64,000 nucleotides of DNA from Amycolatopsis tolypomycina (GCF_900105945.1 NZ_FNSO01000004.1:2294001-2358000), one strand, 5' to 3'; counted from the first letter of the stretch, positions 25,956 to 34,754 are shown. Translations and numbers: made by a program. Notes: generated by a model from the letters alone, not told the origin.

Positions 25956-26972
25956 TCAGCGCGGGGCCGCGGTCGATTCGCGGATCACCAGTGACGGCGC
26001 GGCGAGCTCGACCGCCGGCTGCGCGACCCCGGTGAGCTCCGCCGCCAGTGCGGCCAGGCACGCGTGCCCGAGCGCCACGAAGTCCATCCGGACGGTCGTC
26101 AGCGCCGGTGTCCAGTACGCCGCGCCCGGCACGTCGTCGAACCCGACGATGCTCACGTCGCCGGGCACGTCCCGGCCGGCTTCGTGCAGGGCCCGGCGGA
26201 CGGCCATCGCGGTGTCGTCGTTGCCGCAGAGGATCGCCGTCACGGCCGGATCGACCGCGAGGACCTGGCCGGCCAGGTAGGCCGACCGCACGTCCCACCC
26301 CGCGGACAGGACCTCCGGGACCGGCACGCGCGCCGCTTCGAGCGCGCCGCGCCAGCCCGTCTGGCGGGCGCTCGTGCCGGTCTCCGACGGGATGGCCACG
26401 TGGTGCACCGTGCGGTGTCCGAGGTCCAGCAGGTGCTTCGTCGCGTCGGCGGCGGCCTGCCGCTCGTCGAGGAAGATCATCGGCCGGGTGACGTCGCCGA
26501 GGCCGCCCGCCTCCGTCGCGGCTACCACCGGGACGTCCGGGGGCAGGGCCCGCAGCACTCCGGCGCCGGCCGCGTCGAAGGCGACCACCACGATGCCGCC
26601 CGCGTTCGGGTCGGTCACGTACTCGACGGCGTGCCGCACGTCGTCGGGCCGGTCGGACTCGACCACCCGGACCCCGACCGCGATGCCCCGCGGGCGCGCG
26701 GCTTCCTCGATCCCGCGCAGGGTGGAGGCATAGCCGTACAGGGTCGTGTCGGCGATCACGACGGTCACCGCGTTCGCCCGCCCCGAGCCGAGCGCCCTGG
26801 CCGCCCGGTTGGGCCGGTAGCCGAGCCGGTCGATGACGTCGAGGACGTGCTGCCGGGTGCCGGCGTTGACGTTGGGCGACTCGTTCAGCACCCGTGACAC
26901 GGTCTGGTAGGAGACCCCCGCGGCGGCCGCGACGTCACGGATGCTGAGCGAGGCGGAGGAACGTCGGGTCAC
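25956..26972 (-). CDS. LacI-family transcriptional repressor of the alpha-galactosidase operon
   Basis: A 338-residue LacI/GalR repressor: N-terminal helix-turn-helix (IRDVAAAAGVSYQTVSRVLN, about residues 11-30), hinge, and a sugar-binding domain ending in LVIREST. It is encoded just upstream of and codirectional with the alpha-galactosidase gene; the 115-bp gap between them carries the operator pair at 25860-25902. It probably represses the operon until an alpha-galactoside or galactose-type inducer is bound. Confidence 0.9.
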   Translation of the reverse strand: MTRRSSASLSIRDVAAAAGVSYQTVSRVLNESPNVNAGTRQHVLDVIDRLGYRPNRAARALGSGRANAVTVVIADTTLYGYASTLRGIEEAARPRGIAVGVRVVESDRPDDVRHAVEYVTDPNAGGIVVVAFDAAGAGVLRALPPDVPVVAATEAGGLGDVTRPMIFLDERQAAADATKHLLDLGHRTVHHVAIPSETGTSARQTGWRGALEAARVPVPEVLSAGWDVRSAYLAGQVLAVDPAVTAILCGNDDTAMAVRRALHEAGRDVPGDVSIVGFDDVPGAAYWTPALTTVRMDFVALGHACLAALAAELTGVAQPAVELAAPSLVIRESTAAPR

Positions 26973-27023
26973 GGTGCCATCGTTGTCGGTGCGGAACCCG
27001 GCGTCAAAGCGCCCGGCTCCGCC

Positions 27024-27662
27024 TCAGGCGGCCGGGACGCGGCCGCGGCCGGTCCAGGTCGTGCCGCGGCGCTCGTACTCGAACAGTTCCTCGACGGCGT
27101 GCGCGATCCGCGGCCCGAAGTCGCGTTCGAGCAGGTACAGGCCGAGGTCGAGGCCGGAGGTGACGCCGCCGGCCGTGACGAGGTCGCCGTCGTCGACGAC
27201 GCGGGCGCGCACCGCCGTGACGCCGGTGGCTGCGAGCGCGCCGATCCCGAGGACGTGCGTGGTGGCCGTGCGGCCCGCCAGCAGCCCGGCCATGGCCAGT
27301 GCCAGCGAGCCGCCGCACACCGCCGCGACCGTGACGGCGGGTTCGGCCAGGCACCGGCGCAGCAGCGGCACCGCGGCGCTCGCGGCGAACCGGCCGAGCA
27401 GCACCGGGACGGCGTCGGCCGGGCCGGACGCGCCGGGCACCACGACGTACCCGGGTGCCCCGGGATCCCAGGCGGCCGTGGCCGGGAGGGTGATGCCGGG
27501 CGTGCCGGAGACGACGTCCCGGGCGCCCTCGGCGGAGACGAACACGAGGTCGAGTTCGCCGCCGAGGAACTCGCGTCCGGCGGACAGGACCTCGTACGGC
27601 GCGACGACGTCGAGCGGGTCGAAGCCGTCGAAGAGCACGAACTGGGCCAGCGGGTGGGACAT
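27024..27662 (-). CDS. DJ-1/PfpI-family protein (class I glutamine amidotransferase-like)
   Basis: A 212-residue DJ-1/PfpI protein. The nucleophile-elbow region is VAAVCGGSLALAMAGLL with a Cys near residue 107, followed by the ATTH segment that often supplies the catalytic His. The ATG at 27662 has an AAAGGAA ribosome-binding site. Such proteins include isocyanide hydratases and AraC-like sensory domains, so the reaction cannot be named. It lies 68 bp downstream of a LysR gene on the same strand. Confidence 0.85.
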   Translation of the reverse strand: MSHPLAQFVLFDGFDPLDVVAPYEVLSAGREFLGGELDLVFVSAEGARDVVSGTPGITLPATAAWDPGAPGYVVVPGASGPADAVPVLLGRFAASAAVPLLRRCLAEPAVTVAAVCGGSLALAMAGLLAGRTATTHVLGIGALAATGVTAVRARVVDDGDLVTAGGVTSGLDLGLYLLERDFGPRIAHAVEELFEYERRGTTWTGRGRVPAA

Positions 27663-27730
27663 CGGGGTTCCTTTCGCCTGCGGTGATCCCGTCCATGCTG
27701 GGCACCGGCCGGCGCGGGAACCAGCGGCGA

Positions 27731-28639
27731 TCACGCCACAGGGCGCCTGGATCCCGCCACGCCCTCCACTGTGGACGGTGCGTCCCGGAACGCCGAAACC
27801 ACGCACTCGGCCGCGTTGTCCGCGTGCCCCGCGGCGACGACGACACTCCCGTCGATCGTGATCGCCGGGTCGAGCGGGACCGCCCGGACCCGGGTCGAGC
27901 GGATTTCGGCGACCTGGTCGGCGGGCAGCACCGTCCAGCTCCGCGGGTCCGAGCCGACCTCGACGATCGTGTCCTGCAGGGTGCCCGCCGGCCGGCCCGC
28001 CGCCGGGCACGACGCGCTTTCTCGCAGGGCCAGTACCACCGCGTCGTGCAGCCGGGGGTCGTGCTCGCGGGCGGGGACGCGCAGCGTGTCGCCGGCCAGC
28101 TCGGCCAGGCCGACGGCCGGGCGGTCCGCGGCCGGGTGCCGGCGGGACACCACCGCGAACAGGCGCTCGGTCCAGGCCGGCCGCACGGTGAGGCCGGGCG
28201 CGGACCGCACGCCACGGGCGAGTGCGACGTCGAGCTCGCCCTGCCGGAGCGCGTTGAGCCGGGCCTCGACCGGCAGGTCGACCAGCACCACGGCGAAGTC
28301 CGGGGCCCGCTCGCGGAGGGCGTCGATCCCGCGTTCCAGGCGGGCGGTCAGGCCGGCGGCGGTGCCGAGCCGCACGGTCGTCATGACCTGCTTCGCCGCG
28401 AGCTGCACCTGGTCGGCCGCGGCGAGCGTGGCGCGGGCGGCGTCGAGCACCCGCTCCCCGGCCGCGGTGAGCCGGACCCGCCGGGGCGACCGGTCGAACA
28501 GCCGGACCCCGAGTTCCCGTTCGAGCCGGGCGATCTGCTGGCTGACGGCGGGCTGGGCGATGTGCAGCCGCTCGGCGGCCCGGCCGAAGTGCAGCTCGTC
28601 GGCGACGGCGACGAAGTACCGCAGTGCCCTCAACTCCAT
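27731..28639 (-). CDS. LysR-family regulator with duplicated start region
   Basis: A 302-residue LysR-type regulator: N-terminal helix-turn-helix (MELRALRYFVAVADELHFGR) and a two-domain effector-binding part. The start at 28639 is fixed by this conserved N-terminus. A 14-bp tandem duplication places a second, out-of-frame ATG 14 bases upstream; that ATG opens a seven-codon frame (MELRAWS) that ends inside the gene. The gene is divergent from the F420-type oxidoreductase, with an inverted repeat containing a LysR box between them, and codirectional with the DJ-1/PfpI gene. Confidence 0.9.
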   Translation of the reverse strand: MELRALRYFVAVADELHFGRAAERLHIAQPAVSQQIARLERELGVRLFDRSPRRVRLTAAGERVLDAARATLAAADQVQLAAKQVMTTVRLGTAAGLTARLERGIDALRERAPDFAVVLVDLPVEARLNALRQGELDVALARGVRSAPGLTVRPAWTERLFAVVSRRHPAADRPAVGLAELAGDTLRVPAREHDPRLHDAVVLALRESASCPAAGRPAGTLQDTIVEVGSDPRSWTVLPADQVAEIRSTRVRAVPLDPAITIDGSVVVAAGHADNAAECVVSAFRDAPSTVEGVAGSRRPVA

Positions 28640-28654
28640 GCCCTCAACTCCATG
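28627..28654. repeat. 14-bp tandem duplication covering the LysR start codon
   Basis: CCCTCAACTCCATG occurs twice back to back (28627-28640 and 28641-28654). On the minus strand each copy reads as CATGGAGTTGAGGG, so both carry ATG and the first codons of the LysR gene. Because 14 is not a multiple of three, only the inner copy is in frame. Confidence 0.95.
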
Positions 28655-28662
28655 GCCCCGAT

Positions 28663-28679
28663 GATAAGGCGGGCTTATC
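28663..28679. promoter_or_regulatory. Inverted repeat, candidate LysR box
   Basis: GATAAG (28663-28668), GCGGG spacer, CTTATC (28674-28679): a perfect 17-bp palindrome containing T-N11-A (T28665, A28677). It sits between the divergent LysR and oxidoreductase genes. Confidence 0.65.
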
Positions 28680-28736
28680 GCAGCACGTGGCGGCTGCGTC
28701 TGGTTCGCGACGCGGTCCGGTGCTGAAGTCGTGATC

Positions 28737-29570
28737 ATGACCATCGAACTGGGACTGCTCGGCGCCTACCTGCCCGCGGCCGAGGCGACGGCGGCGGACG
28801 CCGTCGCGCTGGAGGAGGCCGGGTACGGCGCGGTCTGGCTGGCCGCGTCGCCGTCGGCCGACCTCCGCACGGCCGAGCGGCTGCTCGACGCCACCGGCCG
28901 GATCGTCGTCGGCACCAGCGTGCTCAACGTGTGGCAGGCGGACGCGCAGACCGCGGCGGCGTCCTACCACCGGATCACGGCGAACCACCCCGACCGGCTC
29001 TTCCTCGGCATCGGCGCCGGGCACCGCGAAACCGACGCCGGCTACGCGTCCCCGGTGGCGAAGGTCGCGAGCTACCTCGACACGCTGGCGGCGGCCGGCG
29101 TCCCCGCCGACCGCGTGCTGCTGGCCGCACTCGGGCCCCGGATGCTCCGCCTGGCGGCCGACCGCGCCGCGGGCACGCTGACGCTCCAAGTGACACCGGA
29201 GCACACACGACGCGCCCGGGCGGCCCTCGGCCCGGGCAAGCTGGTGCTACCCGGCCACGGCGTGCTGCTGGACACCGACGCCGACCGGGCCCGCGAGACC
29301 GGACGGGCCGCGGTGCGTCCGATGCTGGGGATCGCGAACTACGCGGCCAACCTCCGCCGCATCGGCTATACCGACGAGGACCTCACGGACCCGATCAGCA
29401 ACCGGCTGATCGACGCACTGGTGCTGCACGGCACGGCGACGGCGGTGGCTGAGGGGATTCGCGCGGAGCTGGCGGCCGGGGCGGATCACGTCGGGGTGCA
29501 CGCCGTCGGCGAGGACCCGATCGGTGTGCTGCGTGCGGTCGGCTCGGCTGTGCGGGGGTTGCCGGGGTAA
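28737..29570 (+). CDS. Luciferase-like (LLM class) F420-type oxidoreductase
   Basis: A 277-residue protein of the bacterial luciferase-like monooxygenase superfamily, probably an F420-dependent oxidoreductase. Landmarks are ALEEAGYGAVWLA near the N-terminus, VVGTSVLNVW, and RLFLGIGAGHRET in the middle, the typical barrel strands of this group. I chose the ATG at 28737; a GTG two codons upstream is also possible. It is divergent from a LysR regulator and ends 75 bp from the convergent siderophore permease gene. The substrate is unknown. Confidence 0.88.
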   Translation: MTIELGLLGAYLPAAEATAADAVALEEAGYGAVWLAASPSADLRTAERLLDATGRIVVGTSVLNVWQADAQTAAASYHRITANHPDRLFLGIGAGHRETDAGYASPVAKVASYLDTLAAAGVPADRVLLAALGPRMLRLAADRAAGTLTLQVTPEHTRRARAALGPGKLVLPGHGVLLDTDADRARETGRAAVRPMLGIANYAANLRRIGYTDEDLTDPISNRLIDALVLHGTATAVAEGIRAELAAGADHVGVHAVGEDPIGVLRAVGSAVRGLPG

Positions 29571-29645
29571 CCGGGTCAGCGTTCCCGGCCGGGCGCGATC
29601 GGCGTGCCGCGCACCCCGCCCCGGCCGGGCCGGCGTGGGCCGCCG

Positions 29646-31730
29646 TCAGCGGCCCCGGCCGGTCGCGCGGTGCCGGTACAGCAGCCACACGAAGTACGGC
29701 GCTCCGATGACCGCCGTCATCAGGCCGGCCGGGAGCTGGGCGGGGGCGATGAGCGTGCGGCCCGCGGTGTCGGCCGCCCCGACCAGGATCGCGCCCAGCA
29801 GGGCGGCCGCCGGGAGGAGGCGGGCGTGGCGGCTGCCCACGATCGCGCGGGCCGCGTGCGGGGCGACCAGGCCGACGAACGTCAGCACGCCGATGCCCGC
29901 GACCGCCGCGCCGGTCAGCAGGACCGCGCACGAGAGCAGCAGCAACCGCGAGCGGGCGACGGGCACGCCCAGCACGCGCGGTGTCTCGTCGTCCAGGGCC
30001 AGCAGGTCGAGCTCGCGGCGCATGCGGACCAGCACCGGCACCACCAGCAGCAGGGCCAGCGCCATCGGCACGAGGTGGGTGAACGTCCGGCCGTAGGTCG
30101 AGCCGCCCAGCCAGGTCAGCGCCTTGGTCTCGTTCCACGGGTCGGACAGCGTGATCAGCAGCGTCACCAGCGCCTGCGCCGCCGCGTGCACGCCGAAGCC
30201 GATCAGCACCAGGCGTTCGCTGGTGAAGCCGCCCCGGGCCGCCACCGTGAAGACCAGCGCCATCGCCAGGGCCGCGCCCAGGCCCGCGGAGCCGGTCAGG
30301 GTCCAGAACCCGACCCCGGACACCAGCGTGATCACGGTGACCGCGCCGAGGCCCGCCCCGCCGACCACGCCGATCATCCCCGGCTCGGCCAGCGGGTTGC
30401 GGGCGACCGCCTGGGTGAGCGCGCCGCCCAGCGCGAGTGCCGCCCCCGCCAGCAGCGCGGCCACCACGCGGGGCACGCGGGTGTCCAGCACGCCGGTGAC
30501 GATCGGGCCCGCCTGCCCGGTGACCCAGTTGACGACGTCGCCCAGCAGCAGTTTCGCGTCGCCGAGCAGGACCGCGCCCACGGCGACGGCGACCACCGCG
30601 AGCGCCAGCACGCCCAGCACCACGCGGTACCGCAGCGCGCTCACCCCGCTGCGCGCGCCGGCGGCGGGAGGTTCCGCGGTCGCCGAGGTGATCCGGGCGG
30701 TGCGCGCCAGCACCACGAGGAAGAGCGCGCCGAGGATCGTCGTGACGACGCCGGTCGGCACCTCCAGGGCGCGCTGCGGGCTGATGATCGTGCGGAGCAG
30801 CACGTCGGCACCCAGCAGCAGCGCCGCGCCCAGCGCCGCGGAGAACGGGATCAGCGCGGTGTGCCGGTGCAGGCCAGGGACGACGGCGGCGAGCAGCCGC
30901 GCCAGTGCCGGCGCGGCGAGGCCGACGAACCCGATCGGGCCGGCCAGTGTCACCGCCGCCGCGGCCAGCAGCACGGCCAGCGCGATCGCGGCGAAGCGGA
31001 CCCGGCCGACGTGGACACCCAGCGTCCGGGCGTGGTCCTCGCCGACGTGGATCAGGTCGAGCCGCCGGGCCATGCCGAGCAGCGCGGCCAGCGCCAGGCC
31101 GACGAGGGGACCGAGCGTGCGGACGCCGCCGAGCCCGTTCTGCTCCAGCGAGCCCTCGCCCCAGGCGAACAGGCCGCGGGTCTCCTGGGCGTACAGCAGC
31201 AGGAGCACCTGGGTCACCGAGACCAGGGCCAGGGCGATCGCCGTGCCCGCCAGCACCAGCCGCACGATCCCGGTGCCGCCGGTGCCGGCCAGCGCGAGCA
31301 CGAACACGGCCGCGGCCAGCCCGCCCGCGAACGCGACCCCGGTGGCGCCGAGCAGGGGCAGCGAGACGCCGAACGCCGCGACGGCGACGACCGCCAGGTG
31401 CGCACCGGCGTTGACGGCCAGGGTGTCCGGCGACGCGAGGATGTTGCGGGACACCGACTGCAGCACGGCGCCGGCCACGCCGAGCGCGGCCCCGACGACC
31501 AGGGCGGCGAGCAGGCGCGGCAGCCGCGACTCGACGACGATCGCGGTGGTGTCCCCGGTCCCGCCGCCGAACACCAGCCGGAGCACGTCGAGCGCGTCCA
31601 GGTTCGCCGTGCCCTGCGTCAGGTGCACGGCCGAACCCAGCAGGAGCAGGGCGGCGAGCCCGGTGCCCAGGAGCGCGAGCCGCCCGGGTCGCCGGACGGC
31701 GGCCACGGGCGGCTCGGTCAGGGTGACCAC
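29646..31730 (-). CDS. Ferric-siderophore ABC transporter permease, FhuB-type fused double permease
   Basis: A 694-residue permease made of two tandem FecCD-type halves, each about 340 residues with roughly ten membrane segments. Each half carries the conserved GLxAPxxAR region (IGFVGLAAPALARLL in the first, LTFVGLVAPHAARAIVG in the second). The fusion replaces the usual two separate permeases, as in FhuB. The GTG at 31730 starts 2 bp after the binding-protein stop. It is the last gene of a three-gene iron-import operon with the ATPase and the binding protein. Confidence 0.92.
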   Translation of the reverse strand: MVTLTEPPVAAVRRPGRLALLGTGLAALLLLGSAVHLTQGTANLDALDVLRLVFGGGTGDTTAIVVESRLPRLLAALVVGAALGVAGAVLQSVSRNILASPDTLAVNAGAHLAVVAVAAFGVSLPLLGATGVAFAGGLAAAVFVLALAGTGGTGIVRLVLAGTAIALALVSVTQVLLLLYAQETRGLFAWGEGSLEQNGLGGVRTLGPLVGLALAALLGMARRLDLIHVGEDHARTLGVHVGRVRFAAIALAVLLAAAAVTLAGPIGFVGLAAPALARLLAAVVPGLHRHTALIPFSAALGAALLLGADVLLRTIISPQRALEVPTGVVTTILGALFLVVLARTARITSATAEPPAAGARSGVSALRYRVVLGVLALAVVAVAVGAVLLGDAKLLLGDVVNWVTGQAGPIVTGVLDTRVPRVVAALLAGAALALGGALTQAVARNPLAEPGMIGVVGGAGLGAVTVITLVSGVGFWTLTGSAGLGAALAMALVFTVAARGGFTSERLVLIGFGVHAAAQALVTLLITLSDPWNETKALTWLGGSTYGRTFTHLVPMALALLLVVPVLVRMRRELDLLALDDETPRVLGVPVARSRLLLLSCAVLLTGAAVAGIGVLTFVGLVAPHAARAIVGSRHARLLPAAALLGAILVGAADTAGRTLIAPAQLPAGLMTAVIGAPYFVWLLYRHRATGRGR

Positions 31731-31732
31731 GG

Positions 31733-32710
31733 CTATTTCTTGAGCGCGGCGACGGCCGCGTCGACGAACTGCGCCATGGACGTCGGCCCGCCGAACATCC
31801 ACAGGGAGTCCGGGAAGCGGTGCACCTTGCCGCTCTTGACGAACGGGAGGTTCTGCCAGATCGCGTTGCCCGCCAGCTGCTGCTGGTACGGGTCGCCGTC
31901 GGCGGCGTTGGCGATGTACCAGAACCGCACGTCGGGCAGCTTGGTCAGGCCCTCGACGTCGGCCTGCGCGAGGCCGTAGACCGCGTCGCCGTCCATCGGC
32001 CAGGCGGTCTCCAGGCCGAGCTTGGCGAACACCGCGGAGACCAGCGCGCCCTTGGTGTACGGCCGGATGCTGACCGCGCCGGAGGTGACGTAGGCGTCCG
32101 AGAACGCCACCTTCTGCCCCAGGGCGCCCAGCTTCTCGACCTCGGCCTTGCCCGCGGTGAGCTTCTGCTCGAACTCCGCCTTCAGCTGGGTGGCCTTGGC
32201 CTCGGTGCCGGTGGCCTTCGCGATCGTGTCCAGGTTGGCGTACATCCCGGCGATCGGGTCCTTGGCGTTGCCGCCGTTGATGACGATCACCGGGACCTTC
32301 GCCTCGATCTGCTCCAGCGCGCCTTCGGTCACGCTGTCGGTGACGACGACGAGGTCCAGCCCCAGCGAGCCCAGCGTGTCGAGGCTCGGCTCCCCGCGGG
32401 TGCCGATGTCCTTGGGGGTGCCGTCCAGCTTTTCGGCGCTGACCCACTGGCCGTAGCCCTTGATGTCGGACACGCCGACCGGCATGACCCCCAGCGAAAC
32501 CAGGTGCTCCACGGCGTTCCACTCGGTCGCCGCGACGCGCTTGGCCGGGCCGGGCAGCTTGACCTCTTTGCCGCGCGAGTCGACGACCGTGACCGGGCCG
32601 GTGCCGGCGGTGGCGGCGGCGTTGGGCGTGGGCTCCTCGGTGGTGCCGCAGGCGGCCACGAAGAACGTGGCGGCCGCGGTCAGGCCGAGAAGCGTTCGGG
32701 TGATGCGCAT
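31733..32710 (-). CDS. Ferric-siderophore binding lipoprotein (FecB/FepB type)
   Basis: A 325-residue periplasmic-type binding protein with a lipoprotein signal (TFFVAAC lipobox, Cys near residue 21). The body opens with VTVVDSRGKEVKLPGPAKRV and VEHLVSLGVMPVGVSD, the standard cluster A-II/class III pattern for iron-siderophore or vitamin B12 ligands. It lies between the ATPase gene (20 bp upstream) and the permease gene (2 bp downstream). The exact siderophore cannot be read. Confidence 0.92.
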   Translation of the reverse strand: MRITRTLLGLTAAATFFVAACGTTEEPTPNAAATAGTGPVTVVDSRGKEVKLPGPAKRVAATEWNAVEHLVSLGVMPVGVSDIKGYGQWVSAEKLDGTPKDIGTRGEPSLDTLGSLGLDLVVVTDSVTEGALEQIEAKVPVIVINGGNAKDPIAGMYANLDTIAKATGTEAKATQLKAEFEQKLTAGKAEVEKLGALGQKVAFSDAYVTSGAVSIRPYTKGALVSAVFAKLGLETAWPMDGDAVYGLAQADVEGLTKLPDVRFWYIANAADGDPYQQQLAGNAIWQNLPFVKSGKVHRFPDSLWMFGGPTSMAQFVDAAVAALKK

Positions 32711-32730
32711 GGTTCTCCTGTTTCGATGGG

Positions 32731-33564
32731 TCAGGCCGAGGTGGCGCGGGCGTCGTTGAAGCGGCCGACCGCGCGGGTGTGGATCCGCCCGTCGGCGGGA
32801 TCGCGCACGACGTCGACGCGGATGCCGTAGGCCCGGGTGAGGTTGTCGGCCGTCAGCACGTCGGCGGGCTCGCCTTCGGCGGTGACGCGGCCGCCCTCGA
32901 GCAGCACCACCCGGTCGGCGACCGCCGCGGCCTGGTCGAGGTCGTGCAGGACCACGCCGACCCCGACGCCGTGGGAGTCGGCGAGGTCGCGGACGACGTC
33001 GAGGATCTCCACCTGGTAGCGCAGGTCGAGGAAGGTCGTGGGTTCGTCGAGCAGCAGCAGCGCGGTGTCCTGGGCCAGGCAGGCGGCGAGCCACACGCGC
33101 TGCGCCTGCCCGCCGGAGAGGGCCTGCACCGGCCGGTCGGCGAGGCCGGCCAGGCCGGTCAGCGCCAGCGCCCGTTCGACGGCGGCGGGCCCGCCGGGAT
33201 CGCGGCCGCCCCAGCGGGACCGGTGCGGGTGCCTGCCGAACTCGACGAGCTCCCGCACGCACACACCACCCGGCGCGGTTCGCTGCTGCGACAGCAGGGT
33301 GATCCGCTTGGCGATGTCCTTTCCGGACAGTGCACGCAGGTCGGCGCCGTCGGCGAAGGCCACCGAGCCGGCGGCGGGCGGGTGCAGCCGCGCGAGCGCC
33401 CGCAGCAGCGTCGACTTCCCGCTGCCGTTCGGGCCGATCAACGCGGTGACGGTGCCGGCATGCAGCGACAGCGACGCGGCACGCACCACGACGTCGCTGC
33501 CGTAGGCGACATCGATCTCGTGCGCGTGGACACCGGCGCCGTCGGGGCGGGGGACAAGGGACAC
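32731..33564 (-). CDS. Ferric-siderophore ABC transporter ATP-binding protein
   Basis: A 277-residue ATPase of the FecE/FhuC type. It has Walker A GPNGSGKST, Q-loop Gln in LLSQQRT, signature LSGGQAQRV, Walker B LLLLDEPTTFLDLRYQ and switch His in VVLHDLDQA. First gene of the iron-import operon. A candidate iron box 10 bp upstream of the start suggests repression by a DtxR/IdeR regulator when iron is plentiful. Confidence 0.93.
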   Translation of the reverse strand: MSLVPRPDGAGVHAHEIDVAYGSDVVVRAASLSLHAGTVTALIGPNGSGKSTLLRALARLHPPAAGSVAFADGADLRALSGKDIAKRITLLSQQRTAPGGVCVRELVEFGRHPHRSRWGGRDPGGPAAVERALALTGLAGLADRPVQALSGGQAQRVWLAACLAQDTALLLLDEPTTFLDLRYQVEILDVVRDLADSHGVGVGVVLHDLDQAAAVADRVVLLEGGRVTAEGEPADVLTADNLTRAYGIRVDVVRDPADGRIHTRAVGRFNDARATSA

Positions 33565-33574
33565 GGGAGGACAA

Positions 33575-33593
33575 TAAGGGCAGGCTTGCCTAA
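33575..33593 (-). promoter_or_regulatory. Candidate DtxR/IdeR iron box
   Basis: Read on the minus strand the 19 bp are TTAGGCAAGCCTGCCCTTA, matching 13 of 19 positions of the consensus TTAGGTTAGGCTAACCTAA. It lies just upstream of the siderophore importer operon, where such boxes are expected. Confidence 0.65.
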
Positions 33594-33631
33594 GTCATCC
33601 GGTTTGTGGCGACCGGCACACCGGCTCAGCC

Positions 33632-33684
33632 GTCATGAAAGAGTCGTTCATGACGCCGGACGTCATGAACGACTCTTTCATGAC
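33632..33684. repeat. 53-bp perfect palindromic repeat, probable terminator of the AraC gene
   Basis: Two 23-bp arms (33632-33654 and 33662-33684) are perfect reverse complements around a 7-bp spacer. Each arm is itself bordered by GTCATGA and TCATGAC. The right arm contains the last codon and stop of the AraC gene, so the hairpin forms at the end of that message. I recall similar GTCATGAA palindromes as dispersed intergenic repeats in Amycolatopsis; this needs a genome count. Confidence 0.9.
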
Positions 33685-34637
33685 ATCCGGTCGGCCACCC
33701 GCGACGGCGAACTGCCCCCGAGGGCGGCTTCGCGGTACTCCCGGGGCGAGACGCCGAACTCGGCGCGGAACAGCTTGCTGAAGTGGCTCGCCTCGGCGAT
33801 GCCCCACTCGGCGGCGAGGCTGGCCACCGAACGCCGGGCCTGGCCGGGGTCGGCCAGCTGGCCGCGGATGCGGTCGAGGCGCCGGCGCCGGATGTAGCCG
33901 CCCACCGTGTCTCCCGCGTCGTGGAACAGCTTGTGCAGGTAGCGCACCGAAATGTGGTGGGCCGCGGCGATCGCGCCGGGGCCGAGGTCGTCGCCGAGGT
34001 GGGCCTCGACGTAGTCCAGGACCCGGGCGAACAGGCCGTCGGAGTTCGCCTCCGCGCGCGGTGCGCTCCGGAGCACCGTGCGCAGGAGACAGACGACGTG
34101 CTCGCCCAGCTCCCGGCCGGTCGCCGGGTCGAGGTGGGCCGCCTGGTCGGCGAACTCGGCGAGGGTGGCGGCGAAGATCCGGGCCGCCGGGGCCTGGGCG
34201 ACCTGCCCGTTGGCGATGACCTGGCGGACGACCGCCTGGGCCAGCGACAGCGGCGACCCTTCGAAGTCGACCACGAAGTAGCGGTACGGCCCGCGGATGC
34301 CGAGCCGGAACGGCCGGTCGCCGGTGTAGAGCAGGAACCCGCCGGGGCCGGCGCTCGTTTCGCGGCCATTCTGCTCCAGCCGCGCGTCGCCGTCGAGGAG
34401 GACGCCCGCCACCAGCCTGTTCTCGCCGCCCGGGCGCCACGGGCGCACCAGGACGTCCTGGTCGCCGGTGATCTCGCAGGCGCTGAGCGGGCCGAAGCGG
34501 TACGGCCGAAGTTCCGCTTCGTAAGCCGTACCCGGTGAATTGACCACCACGGCGTCGCCCGCGCGGCCGCGCCGCGGTGCCGCGGTGTTCAGGTAGCCGT
34601 AGACGAGCGACCCGTCGTCCGTGGGTTCCGTCGGCAC
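33678..34637 (-). CDS. AraC-family regulator
   Basis: A 319-residue regulator: an N-terminal AraC-binding-like cupin domain (about residues 1-180) followed by a C-terminal AraC DNA-binding domain with two helix-turn-helix units (AAAHHISVRYLHKLFH and LAAEWGIAEASHFSKLFR, then FGVSPREYR). I prefer the GTG at 34637, which has an AAGGAGG four bases upstream; the frame is open to an ATG at 34709. It is divergent from the amide-type importer operon and probably activates it. Its stop codon lies inside a long palindrome. Confidence 0.87.
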   Translation of the reverse strand: MPTEPTDDGSLVYGYLNTAAPRRGRAGDAVVVNSPGTAYEAELRPYRFGPLSACEITGDQDVLVRPWRPGGENRLVAGVLLDGDARLEQNGRETSAGPGGFLLYTGDRPFRLGIRGPYRYFVVDFEGSPLSLAQAVVRQVIANGQVAQAPAARIFAATLAEFADQAAHLDPATGRELGEHVVCLLRTVLRSAPRAEANSDGLFARVLDYVEAHLGDDLGPGAIAAAHHISVRYLHKLFHDAGDTVGGYIRRRRLDRIRGQLADPGQARRSVASLAAEWGIAEASHFSKLFRAEFGVSPREYREAALGGSSPSRVADRMS

Positions 34638-34683
34638 GGCGCCTCCTTCGGCCGCGGTGAGAGTGCACTCGCTGACCAATGCT

Positions 34684-34721
34684 GTGCGCGCACGCACCAC
34701 TTCCAGCACCGCGATCCGCGG
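34684..34721. promoter_or_regulatory. Palindromes in the AraC/LivH divergent gap
   Basis: GTGCGCGCAC (34684-34693) is a perfect 10-bp palindrome and CCGCG-ATC-CGCGG (34709-34721) is a 13-bp one. Both lie in the 117-bp gap between the divergent AraC regulator and importer operon and are candidate operator sites. Confidence 0.35.
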
Positions 34722-34754
34722 ATGCTACCCCGAACCGAGTCGAGGAGGTGGCGC

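Noticed and set aside
27765..27775. TCCACTGTGGA palindrome inside the LysR gene, with partial copies near 37398 and 42449
   Set aside because: Only one perfect copy in the window and all lie inside genes; no evidence of function.
29585..29633. CCCGGCCGGG palindromes between the oxidoreductase and siderophore permease genes
   Set aside because: A 10-bp GC-only palindrome is expected by chance at this base composition; not distinguishable from a real terminator.
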